Shown here: positions 36,106 to 44,565 of the stretch, piece by piece
Numbering within the stretch: position 1 is the first letter of the stretch
Layout of the letters: the number at the start of each line of letters is the position of its first letter
Assembly (NCBI RefSeq): GCF_002080045.1
Contig: NZ_MUIN01000008.1
Location: 62,001 to 126,000 of the forward strand
Direction of reading: 5' to 3'
Length of the DNA: 64,000 nt
Origin: Pseudomonas sp. Bc-h
GTDB lineage: Bacteria; Pseudomonadota; Gammaproteobacteria; Pseudomonadales; Pseudomonadaceae
Translations under genes and position numbers: made by a program
The notes under the pieces: generated by a model
Databases searched by the model: none
What the model was told of the DNA's origin: nothing
The model's input: only the letters and a program-made list of their open reading frames with translations

Positions 36106-37365
36106 ATGGCTTTTCAGACCACCACGCGTTCCTGGCTATTGCTGGGAGCAGGCAGCGTTGCGCTTAGTCTGCCCGGCATCAGCCACGCAGAAGGTTTCAT
36201 CGATGACACCAAAGCCTCGCTCAATCTGCGTAACGCTTACTTCAATCGAAACTTCACAAACCCGGCTAACCCTCAGAATTACGCCGAAGAGTGGACGCAA
36301 AACTTTATCCTCGATGTGAGATCCGGCTTCACGCAGGGCACTGTCGGCTTCGGCCTGGACGTACTGGGGCTCTACTCTCAGAAGCTCGACGGCGGCAAGG
36401 GAACAGGCGGATCGCAGTTATTGCCGATTCATGATGACGGCCGACCTGCGGACAATTTCGGTCGACTGGGCGTCGCGGCCAAAGCGCGTGTCTCCAATAC
36501 CGAATTGCGTGTCGGTGAATGGATGCCGGTTCTACCGATTCTCCGGTCTGATGACGGACGCTCGCTGCCACAGACATTCCGTGGCGGACAGATCACATCC
36601 AAAGAAATCGCTGGTTTTACGCTCTATGGCGGTCAGTTCCGCGGCAACAGCCCGCGCAACGACGCCAGCATGGAAGACATGTTCATGAACGGTAAATCGG
36701 CGGCATTCAAGTCGGACCGGTTCAATTTCGGTGGTGGCGAATACACGTTCAACGAAAAGCGCACCCAGGTCGGTCTCTGGTATGCGCAACTGGAAGATAT
36801 CTACCAGCAGGAGTTCCTGAACCTTGTTCATAAGCAACCCGTAGGCGACTGGACGCTGGGCGCCAATCTCGGTTACTTCCAGGGCAAGGAAGACGGCCGC
36901 AAACTGGCTGGCGAACTGGATAACAAGACCGCTTATGCGATGCTTTCTGCCAATTACAAGGGCAACACCCTCTACCTTGGCCTGCAAAAGCTCTACGGCG
37001 ACGATCAATGGATGAGAGTCAACGGTACCAGCGGCGGCACCCTGGCCAACGACAGTTACAACTCCAGCTATGACAATGCTCAGGAGCGCTCCTGGCAGCT
37101 TCGTCACGATCTGGATTTCGCGATCTTCGGCATTCCCGGCTTAACCATGATGAACCGCTACATCAGTGGCGATAACGTTCATATCGGGGCCGTGACCGAC
37201 GGCAAGGAGTGGGGTCGTGAATCTGAACTGGCCTACACGGTACAAAGCGGGACGTTCAAGAGTCTCAATTTCAGATGGCGCAACTCTTCGATGAGACGCG
37301 ATTTCAGCACCAATGAATTCGACGAGAACCGCATATTCGTCAGTTACCCGATATCGCTCAGGTAA
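36106..37365 (+). CDS. OprD-family outer membrane porin
   Basis: This 419-residue beta-barrel porin has a signal peptide (SWLLLGAGSVALSLPGISHA) and then the OprD opening EGFIDDTKASLNLRNAYFNR. The protein ends with a barrel-closing strand and hydrophobic residue (FVSYPISL, then Arg). OprD/Occ porins pass small carboxylates and amino acids. Next to uronate dehydrogenase, and with a matching promoter element, it is likely the outer-membrane entry for hexuronates. ATG 36106 follows GGGAG; the long open frame upstream does not encode a signal peptide. Confidence 0.93.
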   Translation: MAFQTTTRSWLLLGAGSVALSLPGISHAEGFIDDTKASLNLRNAYFNRNFTNPANPQNYAEEWTQNFILDVRSGFTQGTVGFGLDVLGLYSQKLDGGKGTGGSQLLPIHDDGRPADNFGRLGVAAKARVSNTELRVGEWMPVLPILRSDDGRSLPQTFRGGQITSKEIAGFTLYGGQFRGNSPRNDASMEDMFMNGKSAAFKSDRFNFGGGEYTFNEKRTQVGLWYAQLEDIYQQEFLNLVHKQPVGDWTLGANLGYFQGKEDGRKLAGELDNKTAYAMLSANYKGNTLYLGLQKLYGDDQWMRVNGTSGGTLANDSYNSSYDNAQERSWQLRHDLDFAIFGIPGLTMMNRYISGDNVHIGAVTDGKEWGRESELAYTVQSGTFKSLNFRWRNSSMRRDFSTNEFDENRIFVSYPISLR

Positions 37366-37450
37366 ATGTGATTTAGAGCGTATTGGGCGCTATGACAGGC
37401 CCACACGAGCGTCGAGGGACGGCGCGATGAAGGCTTCAACTTTCGTCGCG

Positions 37451-37502
37451 TTGACAAAAATCACAACCGTTACCGATAATCGCGCAAACGTCATACGACA
37501 AC
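37451..37502 (+). promoter_or_regulatory. Promoter and operator region of uronate dehydrogenase
   Basis: TTGACA (37451-37456), an 18-bp spacer and GATAAT (37475-37480) form a sigma-70-like promoter. GTCATACGACAAC (37490-37502) starts 10 bp after the -10 box. It shares ACGACAAC with the perfect palindrome of the porin promoter at the same relative position. Confidence 0.6.
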
Positions 37503-37515
37503 CGATGACACCTAT

Positions 37516-37523
37516 AACAACAA
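37516..37523 (+). promoter_or_regulatory. Hfq/Crc-type motif in the udh leader
   Basis: AACAACAA, an exact AAYAAYAA match, lies 22 bases before the start codon. Confidence 0.5.
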
Positions 37524-37545
37524 CATCAGAATCAGGGCTTTTCCG

Positions 37546-38370
37546 ATGACTCAATTCAACGCCCAGACTCCGTTCAATCGCCTTCTGCTGACCGGTGCCG
37601 CTGGCGGTCTCGGCAAGGTGTTGCGCGAAAGCCTGCGTCCCTATGCAAATACTCTGCGTCTTTCCGATATCGCCGAAATGGCCCCCGCTGCCGGTCCTCA
37701 CGAAGAAGTGCAGATCTGCGACCTGGCCGACAAAAATGCTGTTCATCAACTGGTCGAAGGCGTCGATGCCATCGTGCATTTCGGCGGTGTTTCGGTCGAG
37801 CGCTCGTTCGAAGAAATCCTCGGCCCAAACATCTGCGGCATTTTCCACATCTATGAAGCGGCGCGCCGTCATGGCGTGAAGCGGGTGATCTTCGCCAGTT
37901 CCAATCACGTCATCGGTTTCTATCGCCAGGACGAGACCATCGACGCCAGTGCTCTGCGTCGACCTGACAGCTACTACGGCCTGTCGAAGTCCTACGGCGA
38001 GGATATGGCCAGTTTCTATTTCGATCGCTATGGCATCGAGACCGTCAGCATTCGCATCGGCTCCTCGTTCCCCGAAGCACAGAATCGCCGCATGCTCGCC
38101 AGTTGGCTGAGCTATGACGATCTGACCCAACTGATCGAGCGCAGTCTGTTCACGCCCAACGTCGGTCACACCGTGGTCTACGGCGCGTCGGACAATAAAA
38201 CGGTCTGGTGGGACAATCGTCTGGCGAATCATCTGGGCTACGAGCCCAAGGACAGCTCCGAGCAGTTCCGCGCCAAGGTCGAAGCCCAGCCCAAGCCCGC
38301 CGCGGACGATCCGGCGATGATCTATCAGGGCGGCGCCTTCGTTGCCTCAGGCCCGTTTGGTGACGAGTAA
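37546..38370 (+). CDS. udh: NAD-dependent uronate dehydrogenase
   Basis: This 274-residue protein of the extended SDR/epimerase family has TGAAGGLG (residues 16-23) for NAD binding and the catalytic YxxxK within SYYGLSKSYG near residues 144-153. It oxidises D-galacturonate and D-glucuronate to aldaro-1,5-lactones, as shown for the P. syringae and P. putida enzymes, which have nearly the same length. The next gene encodes an SMP-30 lactonase and the porin lies upstream, the classic Pseudomonas uronate oxidation set. Confidence 0.95.
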   Translation: MTQFNAQTPFNRLLLTGAAGGLGKVLRESLRPYANTLRLSDIAEMAPAAGPHEEVQICDLADKNAVHQLVEGVDAIVHFGGVSVERSFEEILGPNICGIFHIYEAARRHGVKRVIFASSNHVIGFYRQDETIDASALRRPDSYYGLSKSYGEDMASFYFDRYGIETVSIRIGSSFPEAQNRRMLASWLSYDDLTQLIERSLFTPNVGHTVVYGASDNKTVWWDNRLANHLGYEPKDSSEQFRAKVEAQPKPAADDPAMIYQGGAFVASGPFGDE

Positions 38371-38437
38371 TCCCCGGCAATAGAAACGGTCGGACATTGC
38401 GCCGACCCTGCCCGATCAACATCAAGGAATGATCGTC

Positions 38438-39325
38438 ATGCAGGCTGAGTTGATTCTCGATGCACGCAACGCCACGGGCGAATGCCCGGTGTGGAACGCG
38501 CAGGAACAAGCGCTTTACTGGGTAGACATTCCAGCGAAGCGGCTGCATCGCTGGAGCCCGCTGGATAACAGCACGCAAAGCTGGGAAGCGCCGCAGATGC
38601 TCGCTTGCATCGCAAGCCATGGCGACGGCAGTTGGCTCGCCGGGCAGGAAAACGGACTGTTCCGGATACGCCCCAACGACGACGGCACTGTTGCGTCGGA
38701 TCGGCTGATCGACGTTCGGCATCCGCGCTCGAACATGCGCTTCAATGATGGCCGTTGCGACCGGCAAGGCCGTTTCTGGGCCGGCACCATGTTCATGGAC
38801 ATGGCCGAAGCGTTGGAGGTGGGCTCGCTGTATCGCTTCGACGGCAGCCAAGGCGCCCCGCTCACCCCCTACATCACCAACATGATCGTGCCCAATGGCC
38901 TGGGCTTCAGCCCCGATGGCAAGATCATGTACCTCTCAGACTCGCATCCGACTGTGCAGAAGATCTGGGCCTTCGACTATGACGTCGACAGCGGAACGCC
39001 CCACAACAGGCGCCTGTTCGTCGACATGAACCAGTACCCCGGCCGTCCCGACGGCGCTGCGGTCGATGCCGAGGGTTGCTACTGGATCTGCGGCAACGAC
39101 GAAGGTCTGATTCACCGTTTCACGCCCGAAGGAAAACTCGACCGTTCGCTGGCCGTGCCCGTCAAGAAGCCCTCGATGTGCGCGTTCGGCGGCCGTGAGC
39201 TGGACACCCTGTTCGTCACCTCGATCCGCCCCGGCGGAGACCTCAGCGATCAGCCGCTGGCAGGCGGTGTGTTCGCCTTGCAACCGGGCGTAAAGGGACT
39301 GGAAGAACCGCTTTTCAAAGGCTGA
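38438..39325 (+). CDS. SMP-30/gluconolactonase family aldarolactonase
   Basis: This 295-residue six-bladed beta-propeller begins MQAELILDARNATGECPVWN, with the metal-site Glu in GECPVW. Further metal and core residues are in RFNDGRCDRQGRFWAGTM and GLGFSPDGKIMYLSDSH. It hydrolyses the galactaro- or glucaro-1,5-lactone made by uronate dehydrogenase, matching the pairing known in P. syringae and P. putida. ATG 38438 is preferred because AAGGA lies 9 bases upstream, while that same sequence abuts the ATG at 38429. Confidence 0.92.
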   Translation: MQAELILDARNATGECPVWNAQEQALYWVDIPAKRLHRWSPLDNSTQSWEAPQMLACIASHGDGSWLAGQENGLFRIRPNDDGTVASDRLIDVRHPRSNMRFNDGRCDRQGRFWAGTMFMDMAEALEVGSLYRFDGSQGAPLTPYITNMIVPNGLGFSPDGKIMYLSDSHPTVQKIWAFDYDVDSGTPHNRRLFVDMNQYPGRPDGAAVDAEGCYWICGNDEGLIHRFTPEGKLDRSLAVPVKKPSMCAFGGRELDTLFVTSIRPGGDLSDQPLAGGVFALQPGVKGLEEPLFKG

Positions 39326-39388
39326 CCCGCACGCTTTGCCGAGCTGTTCAGCGACACCGTTTCAACGTCGTACCGATCTATCTGAAAA

Positions 39389-39399
39389 AACAATAACAA
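39389..39399 (+). promoter_or_regulatory. Overlapping Hfq/Crc-type motifs before the TRAP binding protein gene
   Basis: AACAATAACAA contains two overlapping exact AAYAAYAA matches directly upstream of the CGGAGAA ribosome site. Confidence 0.5.
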
Positions 39400-39414
39400 C
39401 ACCGGAGAACATCC

Positions 39415-40398
39415 ATGGACTTCAAACGCAAGCTCATCGTCGCAGCACTTCCTCTGGCGTTCTGCCTGGCAAACTCGGCACTGGCAGACGTCAAAATCAA
39501 ATTCGCCGAAGTACACCCCGCAGGCTATCCCCCCGTTGTCGCCGAACAGGAGATGGGCAAGAAACTTGAGAAGGAAAGCAAAGGCGAGATCAGCTTCAAG
39601 ATGTTCGCCGGCGGGGTGCTGGGCTCCGAGAAGGAGGTGGTGGAGCAGGTCCAGGCCAATGCAGTGCAAATGACCCGGGTGAGCCTGGGGATCGTCGGGC
39701 CTGTGGTCCCAGACGTCAATGTGTTCAACCTGCCGTTCGTGTTCCGCGATCACGCCCATATGCGCAAGGTCATCGACGGCGAGATCGGTCAGGAAATTCT
39801 CGACAAGATCACCAACTCCGACTTCAACCTCGTCGCGCTGGCGTGGATGGATGGCGGCACGCGCAACCTCTACACCAAGAAACCGGTGCGTGACATCGCC
39901 GACCTCAAGGGCATGAAAATCCGCGTGCAGGGCAACCCGGTATTCATCGACACCATCAATGCCATGGGCGGCAACGGCATCGCCATGGCCACCGGCGAAA
40001 TCTTCAGCGCCCTGCAGACCGGTGTAATCGACGGCGCCGAAAACAACCCGCCGACCATGCTCGAACACAACCACTATCAGAACGCCAAGTTCTACACCCT
40101 GACCGAGCACCTGATCCTGCCGGAGCCGGTGGTCATCTCCAAGGCGACCTGGACCAAATTGACGCCTGAGCAACAGGCACTGGTGAAGAAGCTGGCGGTT
40201 GAAGCACAGGCTGAAGAGCGCGTGCTGTGGGACAAGAAATCAGCCGAAAGCGAAGCCAAATTGAAGGCCGCCGGGGTGGAGTTCATCTCCTTGAGCCCCG
40301 AGCAGAAGAAGGCCTTCTATGACGCCACAGCCGGAGTTCGTGAGAAATACGGCGCGCCCTACGCCGACCTGATCAAGCGCATCGAAGCGGTTCAGTGA
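39415..40398 (+). CDS. TRAP transporter periplasmic binding protein (DctP family)
   Basis: This 327-residue protein has a signal peptide (LIVAALPLAFCLANSALA) and the DctP fold. The substrate-clamping Arg lies in GMKIRVQGNP near residues 167-176, with the downstream GEIFSALQTGVIDGAENNPPT block. It binds an organic acid, here probably galacturonate or glucuronate given udh and the lactonase in the same operon. The preceding gap has an Hfq/Crc motif, and a strong hairpin follows the stop. Confidence 0.94.
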   Translation: MDFKRKLIVAALPLAFCLANSALADVKIKFAEVHPAGYPPVVAEQEMGKKLEKESKGEISFKMFAGGVLGSEKEVVEQVQANAVQMTRVSLGIVGPVVPDVNVFNLPFVFRDHAHMRKVIDGEIGQEILDKITNSDFNLVALAWMDGGTRNLYTKKPVRDIADLKGMKIRVQGNPVFIDTINAMGGNGIAMATGEIFSALQTGVIDGAENNPPTMLEHNHYQNAKFYTLTEHLILPEPVVISKATWTKLTPEQQALVKKLAVEAQAEERVLWDKKSAESEAKLKAAGVEFISLSPEQKKAFYDATAGVREKYGAPYADLIKRIEAVQ

Positions 40399-40420
40399 TT
40401 CCCTAAGCCTGATAACCCTC

Positions 40421-40448
40421 TTGTGAGCGGGCGAAAGCCCGCTCACAA
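40421..40448 (+). other. Perfect 12-bp stem-loop with GAAA tetraloop after the TRAP binding protein gene
   Basis: TTGTGAGCGGGC (40421-40432), GAAA, and GCCCGCTCACAA (40437-40448) form a perfect hairpin 23 bp after the dctP-type stop. No T-run follows and the next gene starts 17 bp later, so it likely protects the binding protein mRNA or reduces downstream expression rather than ending transcription. Confidence 0.8.
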
Positions 40449-40464
40449 GCGTGGTGGTGACCTC

Positions 40465-40992
40465 ATGAAAAACACGATTCTGCGCTTCAACGACGCCGTC
40501 TATCGCCTCTGCATCGCCGTCGCCGGCCTGTCGATGCTGACGATGGCGCTGATCATCCCCTGGGGCATCTTTGCTCGCTACGTGCTCGGCTCAGGCTCCA
40601 GTTGGCCCGAGCCTGTCGCGATTCTGCTGATGGTGGTCTTCACCTTCTTCGGCGCCGCCGCCAGTTACCGAGCCGGCGCGCACATGGCGGTGAACATGGC
40701 GACCGATCGCATGCCCCCTGCCTTGCGCCAAGGCGCGGCGATTCTGGTGCAGATCCTGATGGCCGTCGTCTGCCTGTTTATGGCGGTCAAGGGCTGGAAG
40801 CTGTGTGCCAATACCTGGAACCAGTTCCTCGGTGAGATGCCCGGGTTGCGAGTCGGCGTGTCCTATCTGCCGATTCCAGTCGGTGGCGTGCTAACCCTGA
40901 TGTTCGTGCTGGAGAAGCTGTTTCTGGGCGACCAGAGTCACCGTCGGGTCGTGCGTTTCGATCTGGTCGAAGAAAGCGAAGGAGCGGCATGA
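40465..40992 (+). CDS. TRAP transporter small permease (DctQ family)
   Basis: This 175-residue protein has four membrane helices and the DctQ segments WGIFARYVLGSGSSWPEPVA and FFGAAASYRAGAHM near residues 30-75. It bridges the binding protein and the large permease. ATG 40465 is preferred, since the earlier open frame runs through the hairpin. The stop abuts the start of the large permease gene. Confidence 0.92.
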   Translation: MKNTILRFNDAVYRLCIAVAGLSMLTMALIIPWGIFARYVLGSGSSWPEPVAILLMVVFTFFGAAASYRAGAHMAVNMATDRMPPALRQGAAILVQILMAVVCLFMAVKGWKLCANTWNQFLGEMPGLRVGVSYLPIPVGGVLTLMFVLEKLFLGDQSHRRVVRFDLVEESEGAA

Positions 40993-42273
40993 ATGGACGC
41001 TTTTATTCTGTTGGGCAGCTTCATCGCGTTGATCCTGGTCGGCATGCCGGTGGCCTATGCACTGGGCCTGTCGGCATTGATCGGCGCGTGGTGGATCGAG
41101 ATCCCGTTCGATGCGCTGATGATTCAGGTAGCGGGCGGGGTGAACAAGTTTTCGCTGCTGGCGATTCCTTTCTTCGTACTGGCCGGGGCGATCATGGCCG
41201 AGGGCGGGATGTCCCGGCGGCTGGTGGCGTTCGCGGGGGTGCTGGTGGGTTTCGTGCGCGGCGGCCTGTCACTGGTAAACATTGTTGCCTCGACCTTCTT
41301 CGGAGCCATCTCCGGCTCGTCGGTGGCCGATACGGCCTCAGTAGGCTCGGTGCTGATTCCGGAAATGGAACGCAACGGATATCCCCGCGAGTTCTCCACC
41401 GCGGTGACCGTCAGCGGCTCGGTACAAGCGCTGCTCACCCCTCCCAGCCATAACTCGGTGCTGTACTCGCTGGCCGCCGGTGGCACGGTGTCCATCGCCT
41501 CGCTGTTCGTGGCCGGGATCGTGCCAGGCCTGCTGTTGAGTGCGGTGATGATGGGGCTGTGCATGATCTTCGCGCGCAAGCGCAACTACCCCAAGGGCGA
41601 AGTCATTCCGCTGCGCCAGGCGCTGAAAATCGCCGGTGAAGCGCTGTGGGGAATGATGGCGATGGTCATCATTCTGGGCGGCATCCTGTCAGGCGTGTTC
41701 ACCGCCACCGAGTCGGCAGCGATTGCGGTGCTGTGGGCGTTCTTCGTCACGATGTTCATCTACCGCGACTACAAATGGCGTGACCTGCCCAAGCTGATGC
41801 ATCGCGCGGTGCGTACGGTGTCCATCGTCATGATCCTGATCGGTTTCGCTGCCAGCTTCGGCTACATCCTGACGCTGATGGAAATCCCGATGAAGATCAC
41901 CACGGCGTTCCTGACGCTGTCGGACAACCGCTACGTGATCCTGATGTGCATCAACGTCATGCTGCTGTTGCTCGGCACTGTGATGGACATGGCGCCGCTG
42001 ATCCTGATCCTCACGCCTATCCTGCTGCCGGTAATCGTCGGCATCGGCGTCGATCCGGTGCATTTCGGCATGATCATGCTGGTCAACCTCGGGATCGGCC
42101 TGATCACGCCTCCGGTGGGCGCGGTGCTGTTCGTGGGAGCGGCGGTGGGCAAGGTCACCATCGAGGCGACGGTCAAGGCGCTGCTGCCGTTCTACGTGGC
42201 GCTGTTCCTGGTACTGATGGCGGTGACGTACATTCCGGCGATCTCGCTGTGGTTGCCGAGCCTGGTGTTGTAG
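40993..42273 (+). CDS. TRAP transporter large permease (DctM family)
   Basis: This 426-residue, roughly 12-helix permease has typical DctM blocks: NKFSLLAIPFFVLAGAIMAEGG near residues 51-72, FFGAISGSSVADTASVGSVL, and NLGIGLITPPVGAVLFVGAA near the C-terminus. It is the sodium-coupled channel of the TRAP importer and ends the uronate operon. The ATG directly follows the DctQ stop. Confidence 0.95.
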   Translation: MDAFILLGSFIALILVGMPVAYALGLSALIGAWWIEIPFDALMIQVAGGVNKFSLLAIPFFVLAGAIMAEGGMSRRLVAFAGVLVGFVRGGLSLVNIVASTFFGAISGSSVADTASVGSVLIPEMERNGYPREFSTAVTVSGSVQALLTPPSHNSVLYSLAAGGTVSIASLFVAGIVPGLLLSAVMMGLCMIFARKRNYPKGEVIPLRQALKIAGEALWGMMAMVIILGGILSGVFTATESAAIAVLWAFFVTMFIYRDYKWRDLPKLMHRAVRTVSIVMILIGFAASFGYILTLMEIPMKITTAFLTLSDNRYVILMCINVMLLLLGTVMDMAPLILILTPILLPVIVGIGVDPVHFGMIMLVNLGIGLITPPVGAVLFVGAAVGKVTIEATVKALLPFYVALFLVLMAVTYIPAISLWLPSLVL

Positions 42274-42281
42274 ATCCGGCT

Positions 42282-42336
42282 GTAGCAGTACGACTTGCCG
42301 ACGGGGGCGATTTCACTTCAGTCCCGTCGGCAAGTC
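42282..42336. repeat. REPIN-like inverted pair, family 2
   Basis: GACTTGCCGACGGG (42292-42305) and CCCGTCGGCAAGTC (42323-42336) are perfect 14-bp arms preceded by TGTAGCAGTAC. The element lies just after the DctM stop and could also cap the uronate mRNA. The rest of the gap to 42614 holds an A-rich/T-rich weak stem (42431-42457) and no supported gene. Confidence 0.75.
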
Positions 42337-42614
42337 TTCACACAATTTCTGCGAACTGAAATATAACGTGACACAAAATCATTACACCTCCCGCCCCGCG
42401 TAAAACGCCCGTTCTGCGGCGATCTGTTTCAAAAACGGACGGAAAAACCGTTTTTTTGATTCGAAAAAACATAATTTGAAATATTTATTCCGCACGTCTG
42501 GCGGAAGCTGTGCTAGGTCGCTAACCTCTCGCTTCGCCCGGCTGAAACGGTACATCTCAGGCAGTAGGTCCGAGGGCTCCAACGTTCCGAAGATTACGCA
42601 GCGAGGTGACCCCG

Positions 42615-43376
42615 ATGCCCTACTCGACTTTTTCGGATGCTCAGGTAGCAAGTCTGATAAAGGCCATCGACAGTGACGGATACGCTGTCTTGCCAGGCTG
42701 GGCCAGCCCGGCACAATTGAAGGAGCTGCAAACGCTGGTCACTGACACCGTTGCCGCAGCCGGAAACGATTACGTTGCCCTCTCCGGCCGACAGCCCGTG
42801 CAGGGATCGCCCCTGTATGACTGGGGCAGTTCTCGGGATTTCATCGATCTATGCCGCCGCATTACCGAGGGCGCCACTGGCCAACGTTCGAGCGATGTGA
42901 CCCTGACCCAGACCCTGCGCTGCCTGACCGGCAACGGCGGACGCAGGGAATCGCTGATCTTCCATTACGACTCGTTCGTCCTGACCACCATCATGCCGGT
43001 GTGCATGCCTGTAAGCGGCGAGCGTGGCGATCTGCTGATGCTGCCCAACCGTCGCCGGCTCAGGCATAGCTACCTGCGCAACCTGGTGGACAAGGTGCTG
43101 GTGGACAACAAATGGGTGCAGAAATATCTCAAAAACCGGTTTGCCATGGATGACAAGGCCTTCACCCGCATCGCGATGCAGCCAGGGCATATGTATCTGT
43201 TCTGGGGCTACCGGTCGCTGCACACCAACCTGCCCGTGGCCGAAGATGCCCTGCGCGCCACGGCGGTTTTCCACTATCACAACGTGCACGGCAGCAGCTC
43301 TCTGGCGAGTCGCTTGCGCAAGTCGCTGGGGACGATGAACGGACGGGATGTGCATGAGGACGTGCCGCAGACCTGA
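42615..43376 (+). CDS. Phytanoyl-CoA-dioxygenase-like 2-oxoglutarate/Fe(II) oxygenase
   Basis: This 253-residue protein has the HxD...H...R pattern of 2-oxoglutarate Fe(II) oxygenases: FHYDSF (His117, Asp119), YRSLHTNLP (His203) and a following Arg near 214. The opening DGYAVLPGWASPAQLKELQ is PhyH-like. Such enzymes hydroxylate small molecules. It has no operon partner and lies between two REP-type elements. ATG 42615 follows GAGGTG; a GTG at 42606 is an alternative. The substrate is unknown. Confidence 0.75.
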   Translation: MPYSTFSDAQVASLIKAIDSDGYAVLPGWASPAQLKELQTLVTDTVAAAGNDYVALSGRQPVQGSPLYDWGSSRDFIDLCRRITEGATGQRSSDVTLTQTLRCLTGNGGRRESLIFHYDSFVLTTIMPVCMPVSGERGDLLMLPNRRRLRHSYLRNLVDKVLVDNKWVQKYLKNRFAMDDKAFTRIAMQPGHMYLFWGYRSLHTNLPVAEDALRATAVFHYHNVHGSSSLASRLRKSLGTMNGRDVHEDVPQT

Positions 43377-43394
43377 CACTGTTCCTCTTTAGCG

Positions 43395-43449
43395 GTTCGG
43401 CTTGCAAGCGGTAGCGGTTTCCAGAGAGGTCACCGCCGGCAAGCCGAAC
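43395..43449. repeat. REPIN-like inverted pair, family 2
   Basis: GTTCGGCTTGC (43395-43405) and GCAAGCCGAAC (43439-43449) are perfect 11-bp arms, with inner GGTAGCGG/CCGCC similarity to the elements at 28342 and 42282. Confidence 0.75.
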
Positions 43450-43484
43450 AGCTGTAATTCCAAGGGACCTATTCAGAAATAAGC

Positions 43485-43509
43485 TTATGAAATCTGGTTA
43501 TCTTCATAA
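43485..43509. promoter_or_regulatory. Dyad TTATGAA-N11-TTCATAA before the sulfonate operon
   Basis: Perfect 7-bp arms lie in an AT-rich stretch 110 bp upstream of the dioxygenase start. The position suits an activator site such as one for CysB or a LysR/Cbl-like regulator, but the protein is not identified. Confidence 0.4.
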
Positions 43510-43618
43510 ATTCCCTGCATAAACTCTCCTTCTATATTTATGACAAAAGGTGATTAGCGGAACGCCGATTTATATCTTTATGATCTGAGCCACAACAACC
43601 TAAACAGGAGTTCAGGAC

Positions 43619-44530
43619 ATGGCGATTCAGATCAAACCCGTAGCAGGAAGAATCGGTGCCGAGTTGAGCGGTATCAAACTTTCCGGCGACATCTCGGCGC
43701 ACGATTTCGACTTCATCAATCAGGCGCTGCTCAAACACAAGGTCTTGTTCTTCCGCGAGCAATTCCTGACCGACGATCAGCACGAAAGCTTCTCCCGCCG
43801 CTTCGGCGACCAGGTTCCGCACCCCACCGTGCGCTCTGCCGAGAAAAGCAGCGCGATCCTGCATCTGGATGCCAAGGAAACCCGCGCCAACTCTTGGCAC
43901 ACCGACGTCACGTTCGTCGCTAACTATCCGAAGATTTCCATCTTGCGCGGCGTGGTGATCCCTCCCTACGGCGGCGACACCGTTTGGGCCAACACCGCTA
44001 CGGCTTACGCTGATTTGCCGGCTCCGCTGAAAGCATTGGCCGACAACCTGCGCGCCTTGCACACCAATGTCTACGACTATGCCGCCCCACGGGATACCGG
44101 CGAGGCCGGAGTGAAACGCTACCGCGAACAATTCACCGCCGAACTCTATGAAACCGAACATCCGCTGGTGCGAGTGCATCCGGAGACCGGTGAGCGCAGC
44201 CTGTTGCTCGGGCACTTCGTGAAACAGATTCAGGGCGTCAGCAGCAACGATTCCAAACAGCTGATTCGCCTGTTCCACGATCGCATCACCCACTTGGACA
44301 ACACCGTGCGCTGGCGCTGGAGCGAAGGCGACGTAGTGATCTGGGACAACCGCGCGACCCAGCACATCGCGATCAACGACTACGGCAATGCCGAGCGTGT
44401 CGTGCGCCGCACCACAGTGGCGGGCGACATTCCGGTCGGCGTCGACGGGCGCTCCAGCCAGGCGATCAAACCGTCACCCGAAACCCTCTCGCCGAAGACA
44501 GAAGCCGACAAGAAACACTTGGCTGCCTGA
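43619..44530 (+). CDS. TauD/TfdA-family dioxygenase, AtsK-like alkylsulfatase
   Basis: This 303-residue 2-oxoglutarate Fe(II) oxygenase has the facial triad HTD (His94, Asp96) and His249 in DNRATQHIAIND, with an arginine pair at 260/264 for 2-oxoglutarate. The length and N-terminus (IQIKPVAGRIGAELSGIKLS) fit the P. putida AtsK group, which releases sulfate from alkyl sulfate esters. It leads an operon with a complete ABC importer, so the enzyme likely releases sulfate or sulfite from the imported compound under sulfur limitation. TauD-type taurine use is the alternative. Confidence 0.9.
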   Translation: MAIQIKPVAGRIGAELSGIKLSGDISAHDFDFINQALLKHKVLFFREQFLTDDQHESFSRRFGDQVPHPTVRSAEKSSAILHLDAKETRANSWHTDVTFVANYPKISILRGVVIPPYGGDTVWANTATAYADLPAPLKALADNLRALHTNVYDYAAPRDTGEAGVKRYREQFTAELYETEHPLVRVHPETGERSLLLGHFVKQIQGVSSNDSKQLIRLFHDRITHLDNTVRWRWSEGDVVIWDNRATQHIAINDYGNAERVVRRTTVAGDIPVGVDGRSSQAIKPSPETLSPKTEADKKHLAA

Positions 44531-44565
44531 TACCCCTCCCCCTATTTTTTAAGGAAGAAACCGTC

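Noticed and set aside
42382..42555. A 57-codon minus-strand frame in the gap after dctM
   Set aside because: The peptide looks protein-like (SDLAQLPPDVRNKYFKLCFF) but has no ribosome site and no recognised family, and overlaps an A/T-rich stem. Support is too weak to annotate.
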